Part shown: positions 8,225 to 17,211 of the stretch, piece by piece
Numbering within the stretch: position 1 is the stretch's first letter
Layout of the letters: every line of letters begins with the position of its first letter
Origin: Cypionkella sp.
GTDB taxonomy: Bacteria > Pseudomonadota > Alphaproteobacteria > Rhodobacterales > Rhodobacteraceae
Direction of reading: 5' to 3'
Assembly (NCBI GenBank): GCA_023255415.1
Contig: JALRIN010000010.1
Span: 18,032-82,031 of the forward strand
DNA: 64,000 bases
Notes under the pieces: model-generated
The model's input: the letters and a program-made list of their open reading frames with translations, nothing else
Told to the model about the DNA's origin: nothing
Databases searched by the model: none
Made by a program: the position numbers and the translations under genes

Positions 8225-9032
8225 GGCCTCCTTTCAGGCTGGAGGTGCGCGACAGCACCCAATCCGCCACAAGATTGACCGAGATTGCCAGCGCCGCAAT
8301 CGCCATTGCAGGCGCAAGAGCCGCCGGAATGCCGTAGACCAGCCCCGCCGAGTTTTCTTTCACCAGCCCGCCCCAATCTGCCAAGGGCGGTTGCACCCCC
8401 AGCCCAAGGAAGGACAGCGTCGAGATGAACAGCACCGCAAAGATAAAGCGCAGCCCCAGTTCGGCCACCAATGGCGACAATGCGTTGGGCAGGATTTCGT
8501 GAAAGATCACCCAAGAGGTGCCCTCGCCGCGCAGGCGGGCTGCCTCGACGTAATCCATCACCGTGATATCGACGGCCACCGCGCGGCTAAGCCGGAACAC
8601 GCGGGTGGAATCCAACAGCCCCATCACCACAATCAGCGTGAAAACCGACACATCAACCGCCGTCAGCACCACCAACGCCAAGATCAGCGAGGGGATCGCC
8701 ATCACCAGATCGACAAAGCGCGACAGCGCCAGATCGACCCAGCCCCCTGCCGTGGCCGCCAGAAACCCCAGCACCGACCCGGTGACAAAGGACAGGATTG
8801 TGGCACAGGTCGCGATAAAGATCGTCACCTGCGCGCCGTAGATCATCCGCGTCAGCAGATCGCGGCCAATCGAATCTGTGCCCAGCAGATGCTTGGCCGA
8901 CATCGGATCCCAGACCCCGCCCACCAGTTCGTCCATCTTATAAGGCGCAATCCATTGCGCAAAAATAGCTACCAGAAAAAAGCCGCCGGTCAGCACCAGC
9001 CCCAGCAGGGCAGAAACGGGAATACGGCTCAT
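8214..9032 (-). CDS. Dipeptide-type ABC transporter permease (DppC-like)
   Basis: A 272-residue inner-membrane permease. The N-terminal membrane helix (ALLGLVLTGGFFLVAIFAQ) is followed by the DppC-type segment HLLGTDSIGRDLLTRMIYGAQ. The cytoplasmic EAA loop (EAARLRGEGTSWVIFHEILPNALSPL) couples to the ATPase. Several further hydrophobic helices give the usual topology. It overlaps the DppB-like gene upstream by four bases and the ATPase gene downstream by eleven, so the transporter genes are tightly coupled. Confidence 0.93.
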   Translation of the reverse strand: MSRIPVSALLGLVLTGGFFLVAIFAQWIAPYKMDELVGGVWDPMSAKHLLGTDSIGRDLLTRMIYGAQVTIFIATCATILSFVTGSVLGFLAATAGGWVDLALSRFVDLVMAIPSLILALVVLTAVDVSVFTLIVVMGLLDSTRVFRLSRAVAVDITVMDYVEAARLRGEGTSWVIFHEILPNALSPLVAELGLRFIFAVLFISTLSFLGLGVQPPLADWGGLVKENSAGLVYGIPAALAPAMAIAALAISVNLVADWVLSRTSSLKGGRGA

Positions 9033-9985
9033 TTTGGATGCCTCAATCTTGGGTTGGCAAGAATAGCGACCACATCGGCCAAGATATTCAGCCCGATGTA
9101 GACGGCGGCAAAGATCATGCCGCAGGCCTGCACCACCGGCATATCGCGTTTGGTGACATGGTCGACCAGGAATTGTCCCATGCCGGGATAGACAAAGACC
9201 ACCTCGACCACCACAACACCAACCACCAGATAGGCCAGGTTCAGCATCACCACATTGACCACAGGGGCAATGGCATTGGGGAAAGCGTGTTTCCAGATCA
9301 CATTGATCGGCGAAAGGCCCTTCAGCTCGGCGGTCTCGATATAGGCGGATTCCATCACGTTCAAAATCGCCGCACGGGTCATCCGCATCATATGCGCCAG
9401 CACCACCATCACCAGAACGATCACAGGCAGAATGATGGCGTTCAGACGTTCAAAGATGCCCATGCCCGGAAACACCATCGACATCGAGGGAAACAGATGA
9501 AATTTCACCGCAAGCACATACATCACGATATAGCCCGCCACGAATTCAGGCAGCGAAATCGTCGCAAGGGTGACGCCGGAAATCAGCTTGTCGGGCCAGC
9601 GCCCATTATAACGCGCCGCAATCAAGCCAAGCGTAATTGCCAGTGGCACCGCGATCACCGCGGCCCAAAAGGCCAGAAAAATCGTATTGCCCAGACGTTG
9701 CCCCACCGATTTGGCGATGTCTTGGCCGTTGCTAAGCGAAACGCCCAGATCTCCGGTGGCAAAGCCCAAAAGCCAATGCCCATAGCGCCACAAGATCGGC
9801 TCGTTCAGCCCCAACTTTTCGCGCAGGTTGGCCAAAGACTCTGGCGTGGCAGATTGCCCCAACATCGCCTGTGCGGCATCCCCCGGCAAAGCAGCAACGC
9901 CGAAAAAGATCAACGCCGAGACTGCAATCAGCAGGATCAGACCCAGCGCAAGGCGCTGGGTCACAAGTTTCACAACCGGATGCAT
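9029..9985 (-). CDS. Dipeptide-type ABC transporter permease (DppB-like)
   Basis: A 318-residue inner-membrane permease with the DppB hallmarks. These are an N-terminal helix (LALGLILLIAVSALIFFGVAALPGD), the periplasmic region with LNEPILWRYGHWLLGFATGDLG, and the EAA-type loop ETAELKGLSPINVIWKHAFPNAIAPV. The C-terminal helix region contains YPGMGQFLVDHVTKRDMPVVQA. It sits 7 bases after the binding-protein gene and overlaps the DppC-like gene by four bases. Confidence 0.93.
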   Translation of the reverse strand: MHPVVKLVTQRLALGLILLIAVSALIFFGVAALPGDAAQAMLGQSATPESLANLREKLGLNEPILWRYGHWLLGFATGDLGVSLSNGQDIAKSVGQRLGNTIFLAFWAAVIAVPLAITLGLIAARYNGRWPDKLISGVTLATISLPEFVAGYIVMYVLAVKFHLFPSMSMVFPGMGIFERLNAIILPVIVLVMVVLAHMMRMTRAAILNVMESAYIETAELKGLSPINVIWKHAFPNAIAPVVNVVMLNLAYLVVGVVVVEVVFVYPGMGQFLVDHVTKRDMPVVQACGMIFAAVYIGLNILADVVAILANPRLRHPK

Positions 9986-9992
9986 ACTAATC

Positions 9993-11582
9993 TTACGCGT
10001 TCAGCCAGCACTTCGCCAAAGCGCGGCCATTCATCATCTCGCCGTTTGGATCAGCGAACCAGCCACCAACCTCATCGCGCTTGGCTGCAACAAAGTCGTT
10101 GAACATTGGCAGGATCAGACCGCCCGTATCGCGCAGCGTGTTTGCAAGTTCGGAATACATTGCCTTGCGCTTACCTGAATCCAATTCAGCGCGGGCCGCG
10201 ACCAGCGTGGCGTCGAAGGCTGGATCCTTGAACTTGGTGTCGTTCCAATCGGCGGTCGACAGATAGGCCGTGGAATACATCTGATCTTGCACCGGACGCC
10301 CGCCCCAATAGGACGCACAGAACGGAGCCACGTTCCAGACGTTGGACCAATAGCCATCATCAGGCTCGCGCTTGATTTCCAGCGGGATGCCAGCCGCATT
10401 GGCCGACTGCTGGAACAATTGCGCCGCCTCAATCGCCCCTGGGAAGGCCCCATTGGCCACCTGCAACACGATGGGCGAACCATCGTGGCCGGTTTTGTCA
10501 TAGTATTCCTTGGCCTTGACCGGATCGTATTCACGCTGCGGAATGCTGTCGTCAAACAGCGGATAGGCCGCGTTGATCGGGAAGTCGTTGCCAACAGAGC
10601 CCAGACCGCCAAGGATCTTATCCACCATCTCTTGACGGTTGATGGCAAGCTTCAACGCCATCCGCATGTCGTTGTTGTCAAACGGCGCCTTGTCGCAATG
10701 CATGATAAAGACATAGTGGCCACGCCCTGCAACGCTTTCCACCGACATCCCCGGCGCGCCTTTCAGCAGGCCAATGATTTTTGGGTCGATCTTGTTGATC
10801 ATATGCACCTGGCCAGCCTGCAAGGCCGCCATCCGCGCGGTATTGTCGTTGATCACCAAGATTTCGACCTGATCGGCGTGACCCAAAGTGGTGTCCCAGT
10901 GGTCGGCGAATTTCTCAAAGGTGTGACGCACGCCCGGCTCGTTGGCGACAACCCTGTAAGGCCCTGCCCCAATGCCCGCATCTGGCGCATCAATGCCGCC
11001 ATTTGGCTGAATGATCAGGTGATAATCGGCCATCAGGAATGGAAGGTCGGCGTTGCCCGCCGCCAGTTTCAGCGTGACGCTGTCAGCATCCGAAGACATC
11101 TCGGCGATGCCCTTCACAATGCCCAAAGCACCCGACTGCGATTTCTCATCGGTATGGCGCTTCAGCGTGGCGACAACATCCTCGGGGGTTACGGTCGCGC
11201 CATTGTGGAACTTGACGCCCTGACGGATCTTGAACTTCCACTCGGTCGCATCAGCGTTCGAGGAAATCTCTTCAGCAATCCGCGGCACGATCTCGCCGTT
11301 TTCGCTGACATCGACCAAAGTGTCACCCCAAAGCAGGTTGACCATGAACGGCACTTCCGAAGCCGCCAGCGCTGGGTCAAGCGAGTTGGTGCTTTCACCG
11401 CCCGACATGCCTGCGCGCAGGATGCCGCCCTTCTTGGGCTCCTCGGCCTTGGCAGCGGTGGTCAACAAAGCGCCCGCCATTGCCGCCGACATACCCAAAG
11501 CGCCGGCACGGCCCACAAACTCGCGACGGCTGATCAGCCCTTTCGCAGCGGTCTTCAACAGATGGTTCAATTCAACAGACAT
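9993..11582 (-). CDS. ABC transporter substrate-binding protein, family 5 (Tat-exported)
   Basis: A 529-residue periplasmic solute-binding protein of the SBP_bac_5 (dipeptide/nickel/opine) family. The N-terminus has a twin-arginine signal (SRREFVG, R19-R20), a hydrophobic stretch and a likely cleavage after AKA at about residue 46. The mature start, EEPKKGGILRAGMSGGESTNSLDPA, is typical. It heads the transporter operon, followed by both permeases and the fused ATPase. A perfect 9-base inverted repeat lies 64-85 bases upstream of its start. Since it lies near a CocE hydrolase and choline/carnitine genes, a quaternary-amine or ester-type solute is possible, but that is only inference. Confidence 0.93.
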   Translation of the reverse strand: MSVELNHLLKTAAKGLISRREFVGRAGALGMSAAMAGALLTTAAKAEEPKKGGILRAGMSGGESTNSLDPALAASEVPFMVNLLWGDTLVDVSENGEIVPRIAEEISSNADATEWKFKIRQGVKFHNGATVTPEDVVATLKRHTDEKSQSGALGIVKGIAEMSSDADSVTLKLAAGNADLPFLMADYHLIIQPNGGIDAPDAGIGAGPYRVVANEPGVRHTFEKFADHWDTTLGHADQVEILVINDNTARMAALQAGQVHMINKIDPKIIGLLKGAPGMSVESVAGRGHYVFIMHCDKAPFDNNDMRMALKLAINRQEMVDKILGGLGSVGNDFPINAAYPLFDDSIPQREYDPVKAKEYYDKTGHDGSPIVLQVANGAFPGAIEAAQLFQQSANAAGIPLEIKREPDDGYWSNVWNVAPFCASYWGGRPVQDQMYSTAYLSTADWNDTKFKDPAFDATLVAARAELDSGKRKAMYSELANTLRDTGGLILPMFNDFVAAKRDEVGGWFADPNGEMMNGRALAKCWLNA

Positions 11583-11645
11583 CGTTTTCTCCCTGAGGTG
11601 GCGTTTTCGCCTGGTTGTCGTGACAGCAACTTTGCGTTGCCTTTG

Positions 11646-11667
11646 TTATTGATTCTCCAATCAATAA
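11646..11667. promoter_or_regulatory. Inverted repeat, likely operator of the ABC transporter operon
   Basis: TTATTGATT and AATCAATAA form a perfect 9-base inverted repeat around a 4-base centre, in the 133-base gap between the CocE hydrolase stop and the binding-protein start. Read on the minus strand, a TTGCCA lies about 17 bases before it, so the repeat may overlap a -10 element. The AT-rich palindrome in GC-rich DNA suggests a repressor site. The regulator is unknown. Confidence 0.55.
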
Positions 11668-11715
11668 CCCACGCTTTTTAAATGTGGCAAGGATTCTTGC
11701 ACCCTTTGTCCGATC

Positions 11716-13746
11716 TCACACAAAGCGGCGTGCGACCTCTTCGTCAAAATGGCGCTCAAAAATCAGCGCCTCGCCCTCATAGGCCTGCAGCCGCGCCACC
11801 ATGCGAAATGCCGTAGCGGTGGCAGTCATCTCTGCCCATGCCACTGTTTTTACAGACCAATCTCCGCGTGACAGCCTTTGCTCCCAACAGTGCTCGGCAC
11901 GCGCGGACAAAGGATCATCGGGATGGATCTGCCATAATTCCCGCATGGTCTCACCACTACATAACCCATGTTGCAAATTTTCGACATCCCCAAGATCGTC
12001 ATTTACGATCAAAGACACGGTTTTTTCGATCAGATCCTGCTCGATCCTGCGCGAAGTCTTGCCCGCGCGCAGCACCCGATGCGCCCAAGGCGCCGCCCCC
12101 TCCGCAGGCGGCGGCGTCCATTCCGGCCCCGATCCCGCGTGCAGCGGCAGCTCCAGTTGCCCCGATGTGATCCGCAACCGCCCCGCCTCGGGTGAAGGCC
12201 AAACAAACGGCCAATAGCTGTTTGAAATCGCCAAACGCAGCCGATGCCCAGCGGCCAATCGATAGGCCATCTGGTCCAGCGCAAAGCCCACCTCTACCAC
12301 CTGATCCAGCGGCATCGGCGCAGGGTTCTCCATGCTGGTGCGATGGCACAGGTTCAACATGCCATGCGCAATCCGCACCGAACTGCCATCAGGCGCTACA
12401 TCACAGAGCCGCGCCACCACAAAGCCCAAAGGCTTGTCACTCGCCAGCCGCAGCCGCAGCTTTGCCGCCCCCAGCAGATCCATCGGCTGCGCCAATACTG
12501 CACCGTCAAAGCAAACCGACAGCGCATCCTCGCCCGCCTGATCCCCCGGCATCTCGGCATTCAGACCCATCGGAAAGAACTCTCCCGCCTGCAACCCCAG
12601 ATGCTGCGGCGTCGCCACCTCCACCGCAAAGCCCGCTTCATCTGTCCCTAAATATCCCATGGGGGTCCGGGGGTGTGAAACCCCCGGCACCTGCGCAGCC
12701 ATCCCCAGATGCAAAACCGCGCGCGCCACCCGCGCCGAGGGCCAATCCGCCTCGACCACCCAATGCCCCGCCCGCGTGCGCGCCGAGGCATCAGGCGGCT
12801 GCGAATGCAGCATATAGGCGCGATAGGCCCCATCGCCCTCGGCGCCATTCTCAACCCCCTTCAACCAGCGATCCCACCAGCGCAGCGCGCATTGTAAAAA
12901 CCCGATCGCAGGCCCCGGCACGGCGGTATGCGGGTATTGATGCACCCAAGGCCCCACAATCCCCTGCACGGGGGCAGGCACATTCTCGACCAAATGCGCC
13001 ACGGTGTTCATATAATTGTCCGCCCACCCGCCCCAAGACAGCACCGGCACCGTCATGCGCGCATAATCCTCGCTGACCGAGCCGTGCTTCCAATAGGCGT
13101 TCTTTTCCTGCATCGCCGCCCAGCGCGGCGCAAGCCAAGGCTCTGCCTGCAGCCGCGCCAGCCAATCCTCGCGCCAATCAGGTCGCAAAGCGGGGTCAGC
13201 CGGACGGCTGGAATAAGACAGCATCACCGCCCCCCAACCAAAATTCTCGCCCAACAAACAGCCGCCCTTAAAATGGATATCATCGGCAAAACGATCCGTG
13301 GTCGAACAGACTGAAATCACTGCCTTCAACGCAGGCGGCTGCAAAAACGCCGTCTGCAAACAATTGAACCCGCCCCAGCTTTTGCCCATCATCCCGACCG
13401 CACCCGAACACCAGTCCTGCGCCGCCAGCCAGGCAATCACCTCACAGGCATCCGCCAGTTCCTGCGGCGTATATTCATCCTGCATCAGCCCTTCGCTGTC
13501 GCCGCAGCCACGCATATCGACCCGCACACAGGCATAGCCATGCCCCGCGACATAGGCGTGCATGATCTCGTCACGCGGCAAGGTGCCATCGCGCTTGCGG
13601 TAGGGAATATATTCCAATACCGCCGGAACCTTGCCCGCGCCCTCGGCCCGCCAGACCCGCGCCGACAGACGGCAGCCATCCGACAACACAATCGCCAGAT
13701 CCGGCTCTTCGATGATCTTGAACGGAAACTCGCTGCGAACCTGCAT
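11716..13746 (-). CDS. CocE/NonD family X-Pro dipeptidyl-peptidase-type hydrolase with repeat-derived insert
   Basis: A 676-residue serine hydrolase that cleaves esters or amides. Residues 1-300 are the alpha/beta hydrolase with Ser123 in GKSWGG, Asp243 in WADNY and His269 in GPWVHQ. The rest is the C-terminal jelly-roll domain (LRLRLASDKPLGFVVARLCDV). Residues 354-372 (PGVSHPRTPMGYLGTDEAG), between the two domains, are encoded by a copy of the window's intergenic repeat. The reading frame stays open through it, so the protein is probably made. It is divergent from betC and upstream of the ABC transporter on the same strand, which suggests hydrolysis of an imported or choline-type ester, but the substrate is unknown. 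Confidence 0.88.
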   Translation of the reverse strand: MQVRSEFPFKIIEEPDLAIVLSDGCRLSARVWRAEGAGKVPAVLEYIPYRKRDGTLPRDEIMHAYVAGHGYACVRVDMRGCGDSEGLMQDEYTPQELADACEVIAWLAAQDWCSGAVGMMGKSWGGFNCLQTAFLQPPALKAVISVCSTTDRFADDIHFKGGCLLGENFGWGAVMLSYSSRPADPALRPDWREDWLARLQAEPWLAPRWAAMQEKNAYWKHGSVSEDYARMTVPVLSWGGWADNYMNTVAHLVENVPAPVQGIVGPWVHQYPHTAVPGPAIGFLQCALRWWDRWLKGVENGAEGDGAYRAYMLHSQPPDASARTRAGHWVVEADWPSARVARAVLHLGMAAQVPGVSHPRTPMGYLGTDEAGFAVEVATPQHLGLQAGEFFPMGLNAEMPGDQAGEDALSVCFDGAVLAQPMDLLGAAKLRLRLASDKPLGFVVARLCDVAPDGSSVRIAHGMLNLCHRTSMENPAPMPLDQVVEVGFALDQMAYRLAAGHRLRLAISNSYWPFVWPSPEAGRLRITSGQLELPLHAGSGPEWTPPPAEGAAPWAHRVLRAGKTSRRIEQDLIEKTVSLIVNDDLGDVENLQHGLCSGETMRELWQIHPDDPLSARAEHCWEQRLSRGDWSVKTVAWAEMTATATAFRMVARLQAYEGEALIFERHFDEEVARRFV
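12636..12687 (+). repeat. Repeat copy R2, inside the CocE hydrolase gene
   Basis: The copy reads CTTCATCTGTCC, AAATATCCC, then arms CCGGGGG (12667-12673) and CCCCCGG (12681-12687) around the loop TGTGAAA. The same loop is found in copies R8 and R9. It lies within the hydrolase coding sequence on the opposite strand and adds about 19 codons without a stop. Confidence 0.85.
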
Positions 13747-13935
13747 GACGCCCTCCTATAGCTTTGCCGCCATCAGACCCCGCGTCTGCGCTTGCGTCGA
13801 CCCCAAACCGCCCGCCCAAGCGCAAAAACCGACAATCTGCCGCGCTTGCCCTAGTTTCCGCTTGCAGCTTGGCGTTGCAATCGGCACCCCTAGGGGCAAA
13901 GTCTTTTGCAGCGCAGCACGTCCCAAGGAGCCCGC

Positions 13936-15444
13936 ATGTCCAGCCCGCCCAATATCCTGATCCTGATGGTCGACCAATTGACCGGCACCCTGTTCGACGA
14001 CGGCCCCGCGGCCTTCCTGCATGCCCCCAATCTGCGCAGATTGGCCGATCATTCGGTGCGCTTTGCCAATGCCTATACCGCCTCGCCGCTTTGTGCGCCC
14101 GCGCGTGCCGCCTTCATGTCGGGCGCGCTGCCGCGGCGCACCCGCGTCTATGACAATGCCGCCGAATTTGCCTCCGATATTCCCACCTATGCGCATCACT
14201 TGCGCCGAGCGGGCTATTACACCTGCCTCTCGGGCAAGATGCACTTCGTCGGCCCCGATCAGATGCACGGCTTTGAAGACCGGCTGACCACCGATATCTA
14301 CCCCGCCGATTTTGGCTGGACGCCAGACTACCGCAAACCAGACGAGCGTATCGATTGGTGGTATCACAACCTCGGCTCCGTCACCGGCGCGGGCGTGGCC
14401 GAGATCACCAATCAGCTCGAATATGACGATGATGTCTGCCATCAAGCGGTGCAGAAAATCTACGACCTCTCGCGCGGGCTTGACGCACGGCCCTGGTGCC
14501 TGACCGCCAGCTTTACCCATCCCCACGACCCCTTCGTCGCACGGCGCAAATATTGGGATCTCTACAATGACGCGCCAGAATGCGAACCACCCGAACCGCG
14601 CGCCTACGCCGAGATGGACCCGCATTCCAAACGCCTGATGGATGCCTGCGATTGGCGCGGCCTGACGGTGACCGACGATCATATCCGCCGCGCCCGCCAA
14701 GGCTATTTCGCCAATATCTCTTACATCGACGACAAAATCGGCGAGATCTTCACAGCCCTCGAAGCCACCCGCCAAGAGGCCACTGTGATCTTTGTCTCCG
14801 ATCATGGCGAAATGCTGGGTCGCAAGGGCCTGTGGTTCAAGATGAGTTTCTTTGAAGGCGCCGCCCGCGTGCCCCTGATGATCTCGGCCGCAGGCCTGCA
14901 GCCTCAGCGGATAGAAACCGCTGTCTCCACCATCGATGTCACGCCAACGCTCTGCGACCTTGCCGGCATCTCGATGGCCGAGATCATGCCCTGGACCGAC
15001 GGCGTCAGCCTGCTGCCCCTCGCCATGGGCACGCCGCGCACCGAACCCGTGGCGATGGAATATGCCGCCGAAGGCAGCATCACCCCAATGGTCGCCCTGC
15101 GCATGGGGGCATGGAAATTCATCCACTGCCCCGCCGACCCCGACCAGCTATTCGATCTGGCCGCCGACCCGCTGGAAAACCACAATCTTGCCGCTGACCC
15201 GCGCGCAGCCGAGGTGTTGGCGCATTTCCAAACCCTGGTCGCCGCGCGCTGGGATCTGCCCGCCTATGACGCCGAGGTGCGCCAATCCCAAGCCCGCCGC
15301 TGGGTGGTCTATCAGGCGCTGCGCAATGGCAATTACTACCCTTGGGATTACCAACCCCTGCGCGCCGCCTCTGAACGCTATATGCGCAACCACATGGATC
15401 TGAACGTGCTGGAAGAAAGCAAACGCTTCCCGCGTGGCGAATAA
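13936..15444 (+). CDS. betC: Choline-sulfatase
   Basis: A 502-residue sulfatase that hydrolyses choline-O-sulfate to choline and sulfate, giving osmoprotectant precursor and sulfur. The sulfatase motif SPLCAPARAAFMSG contains the Cys converted to formylglycine, and the metal-binding start is ILILMVDQLTGTLF. Segments such as HPHDPFVARRKYWDLY, SDHGEMLGRKGLWFKM and the C-terminus SERYMRNHMDLNVLEESKR match BetC of rhizobia closely as I recall it. I start at 13936 because of AAGGAG just before it; an upstream Met at 13906 is less likely. It is divergent from the CocE hydrolase and convergent with a choline-dehydrogenase-like gene. Confidence 0.94.
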   Translation: MSSPPNILILMVDQLTGTLFDDGPAAFLHAPNLRRLADHSVRFANAYTASPLCAPARAAFMSGALPRRTRVYDNAAEFASDIPTYAHHLRRAGYYTCLSGKMHFVGPDQMHGFEDRLTTDIYPADFGWTPDYRKPDERIDWWYHNLGSVTGAGVAEITNQLEYDDDVCHQAVQKIYDLSRGLDARPWCLTASFTHPHDPFVARRKYWDLYNDAPECEPPEPRAYAEMDPHSKRLMDACDWRGLTVTDDHIRRARQGYFANISYIDDKIGEIFTALEATRQEATVIFVSDHGEMLGRKGLWFKMSFFEGAARVPLMISAAGLQPQRIETAVSTIDVTPTLCDLAGISMAEIMPWTDGVSLLPLAMGTPRTEPVAMEYAAEGSITPMVALRMGAWKFIHCPADPDQLFDLAADPLENHNLAADPRAAEVLAHFQTLVAARWDLPAYDAEVRQSQARRWVVYQALRNGNYYPWDYQPLRAASERYMRNHMDLNVLEESKRFPRGE

Positions 15445-15455
15445 ACCACCGCGCC

Positions 15456-15508
15456 GCTTTCATCTTGGCAAAAATATCCCCGCCGGAGGCCCCGCCTTGC
15501 CTCCGGCG
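15456..15508 (+). repeat. Repeat copy R3 with strong hairpin between convergent genes
   Basis: The core CTTTCATCTTGG and AAATATCCC is followed by a perfect 10-base hairpin: CGCCGGAGGC (15481-15490) and GCCTCCGGCG (15499-15508). It fills the gap between betC and the convergent GMC gene, so it probably ends transcription from at least one side. Confidence 0.82.
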
Positions 15509-15520
15509 CAACGCCACCGG

Positions 15521-17134
15521 TTAGCGCGCGTCCGCCAAAACCATCTCAGCCCCCTTCCACCCCATCAGGATCGAAGGCGCATTGGTATTGCCGGCAATCA
15601 GGCTTGGAAAGGCACTGGCATCAATCACCCGCAGGCCCTGCACCCCATGCACGCGGCAACGCGCATCCACCACTGAACCCGCCGCATCCCGTCCCATCCG
15701 CGCCGTGCAGCTTGGATGATAGACGGTGCCGGATCGGGCGCGAAAATCCGCGATCAGATCAGCATCGCTTTGCACCTCAGGGCCGGGGCGCAATTCCTCG
15801 GCCACATGCTGCGCAAAAGCCGGCTGGGCCGCGATATGGCGCAGGAATTTTACCGCCTCCAACATCTCGGTCACATCCTCTTGGGTCGAAAACGCATTTG
15901 CGATGATCTGCGGCGCTTCAAAGGGGTCGCGTGACTTGATCCGAATGCTGCCGCGGCTGGTCGGATTGCAATTCGACAGCCCGATCGACAGGCCCGAAAA
16001 CGGGTCTGGCGTCAACAAGGGCCGCTCGCCCGCGCGTGGCAAAAGCGTCGAGAAAGCCTGAAAATACAACTGCATGTTCGGCCGCGCCAAATCAGGCCGG
16101 GTGCGGAAAAATCCGCCGCCATGGTTGATGGATTTCGCCAAAGGCCCGCCGCCGGTCAGGACATACTGCATGCCGACAAACAGCTTGCCCCACCAGGGTC
16201 GCAAGATGTCGTTATAGGTCGCAACCTTCATCCGCCAAGTATAGTTGATGCCCTGATGATCGCTTAGATGTGCGCCGACATTCTCGTTGGCCATCACGAC
16301 GGGGATGCGGTGCTCGGCCAGCAACGCCGCAGGCCCCACGCCCGACAGCTGCAAGATCTGCGGCGAATTGATCGCGCCACCGGCCAAAATCACCTCGGCT
16401 TTGGCGCGCAGCTCTTGGCGCTTGCCGTCTTTCAGATATTCCACCCCAACCGCGCGCTTGCCCTCAAAGATCACCCGCGTCACCTGCGCATGCGTCAGCA
16501 CCGACAGGTTCTTGCGCCGCATCGCAGGGCGCAAAAACGCCCGCGCGGTGGAATTGCGCCGCGCGCCCTTGATCGTCATCTGATAGGTGCCCGCCCCCTC
16601 TTGAACAGCACCGTTGAAATCGGGGTTATAGGGCAGCCCCGCCTGACCGCAGGCTTTGATATAATCGTCCACCAGCCAATGCAGTCCCTTGCGGTTTTCC
16701 GAGATAAACAGCGGCCCGCCCTTGCCGCGAAAGCCATCGCCCCCCGCTTCGGTATCCTCGATCGCGCGATAGGCGGCCAGACATTCCTCCCAGCCCCAGC
16801 CCGGATTTTCAGCCCCCCAAGCCTGGTAATCGGCCTTATTGCCCCGGATCCAAACCATGGCATTGATCGAAGACGACCCGCCCAATATCTTGCCCCTTGG
16901 CCAATGATCCCGATTGCCAGCCAACCCCGGATCGGGTTCGGTCTGATACATCCAGTTGACATTGGGATCGTAGAACAGCTTGCCATAGCCCAGCGGCAGA
17001 TTGACGAAAAACCGCCGATCTGATCCGCCCGCTTCCAGCACCGTCACGCGGTGCTTGCCGCTTGCACTCAACCGCTCGGCCAGCACCGACCCTGCCGAGC
17101 CTGCACCCACAATGATATAATCGCAGTCGTCCAT
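15521..17134 (-). CDS. GMC family oxidoreductase, choline dehydrogenase-like
   Basis: A 537-residue FAD-dependent alcohol oxidase/dehydrogenase. The N-terminal dinucleotide motif is IVGAGSAGSVLAERL. GMC signature 1 covers WPRGKILGGSSSINAMVWIRG, and the active-site His lies in YHPSCTARMG with a partner Asn in GNTNAPSIL near the C-terminus. The start follows AAGGGG; the longer frame to 17281 is rejected because it has no ribosome site and would overlap the OsmC gene. Its position next to betC fits oxidation of choline to betaine aldehyde. Many GMC paralogues take other alcohols, so I do not name it betA. No betaine aldehyde dehydrogenase gene is in view. Confidence 0.87.
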   Translation of the reverse strand: MDDCDYIIVGAGSAGSVLAERLSASGKHRVTVLEAGGSDRRFFVNLPLGYGKLFYDPNVNWMYQTEPDPGLAGNRDHWPRGKILGGSSSINAMVWIRGNKADYQAWGAENPGWGWEECLAAYRAIEDTEAGGDGFRGKGGPLFISENRKGLHWLVDDYIKACGQAGLPYNPDFNGAVQEGAGTYQMTIKGARRNSTARAFLRPAMRRKNLSVLTHAQVTRVIFEGKRAVGVEYLKDGKRQELRAKAEVILAGGAINSPQILQLSGVGPAALLAEHRIPVVMANENVGAHLSDHQGINYTWRMKVATYNDILRPWWGKLFVGMQYVLTGGGPLAKSINHGGGFFRTRPDLARPNMQLYFQAFSTLLPRAGERPLLTPDPFSGLSIGLSNCNPTSRGSIRIKSRDPFEAPQIIANAFSTQEDVTEMLEAVKFLRHIAAQPAFAQHVAEELRPGPEVQSDADLIADFRARSGTVYHPSCTARMGRDAAGSVVDARCRVHGVQGLRVIDASAFPSLIAGNTNAPSILMGWKGAEMVLADAR

Positions 17135-17211
17135 CGGGCACCCCTTCGTTTTGCCCAACCTAGCGCGGTGCATCGCGCTGACTTGGCCCGATGCGACAGA
17201 ATATGTCGGCT

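Noticed and set aside
5516..8278. Very long plus-strand open frame (920 codons)
   Set aside because: It runs antisense to the phosphatase-like gene and the double ATPase gene and has low-complexity, His/Gln-rich translation typical of a shadow frame in GC-rich DNA.
13756..15126. Long minus-strand open frame opposite betC
   Set aside because: betC on the plus strand has full family motifs; the antisense frame has none.
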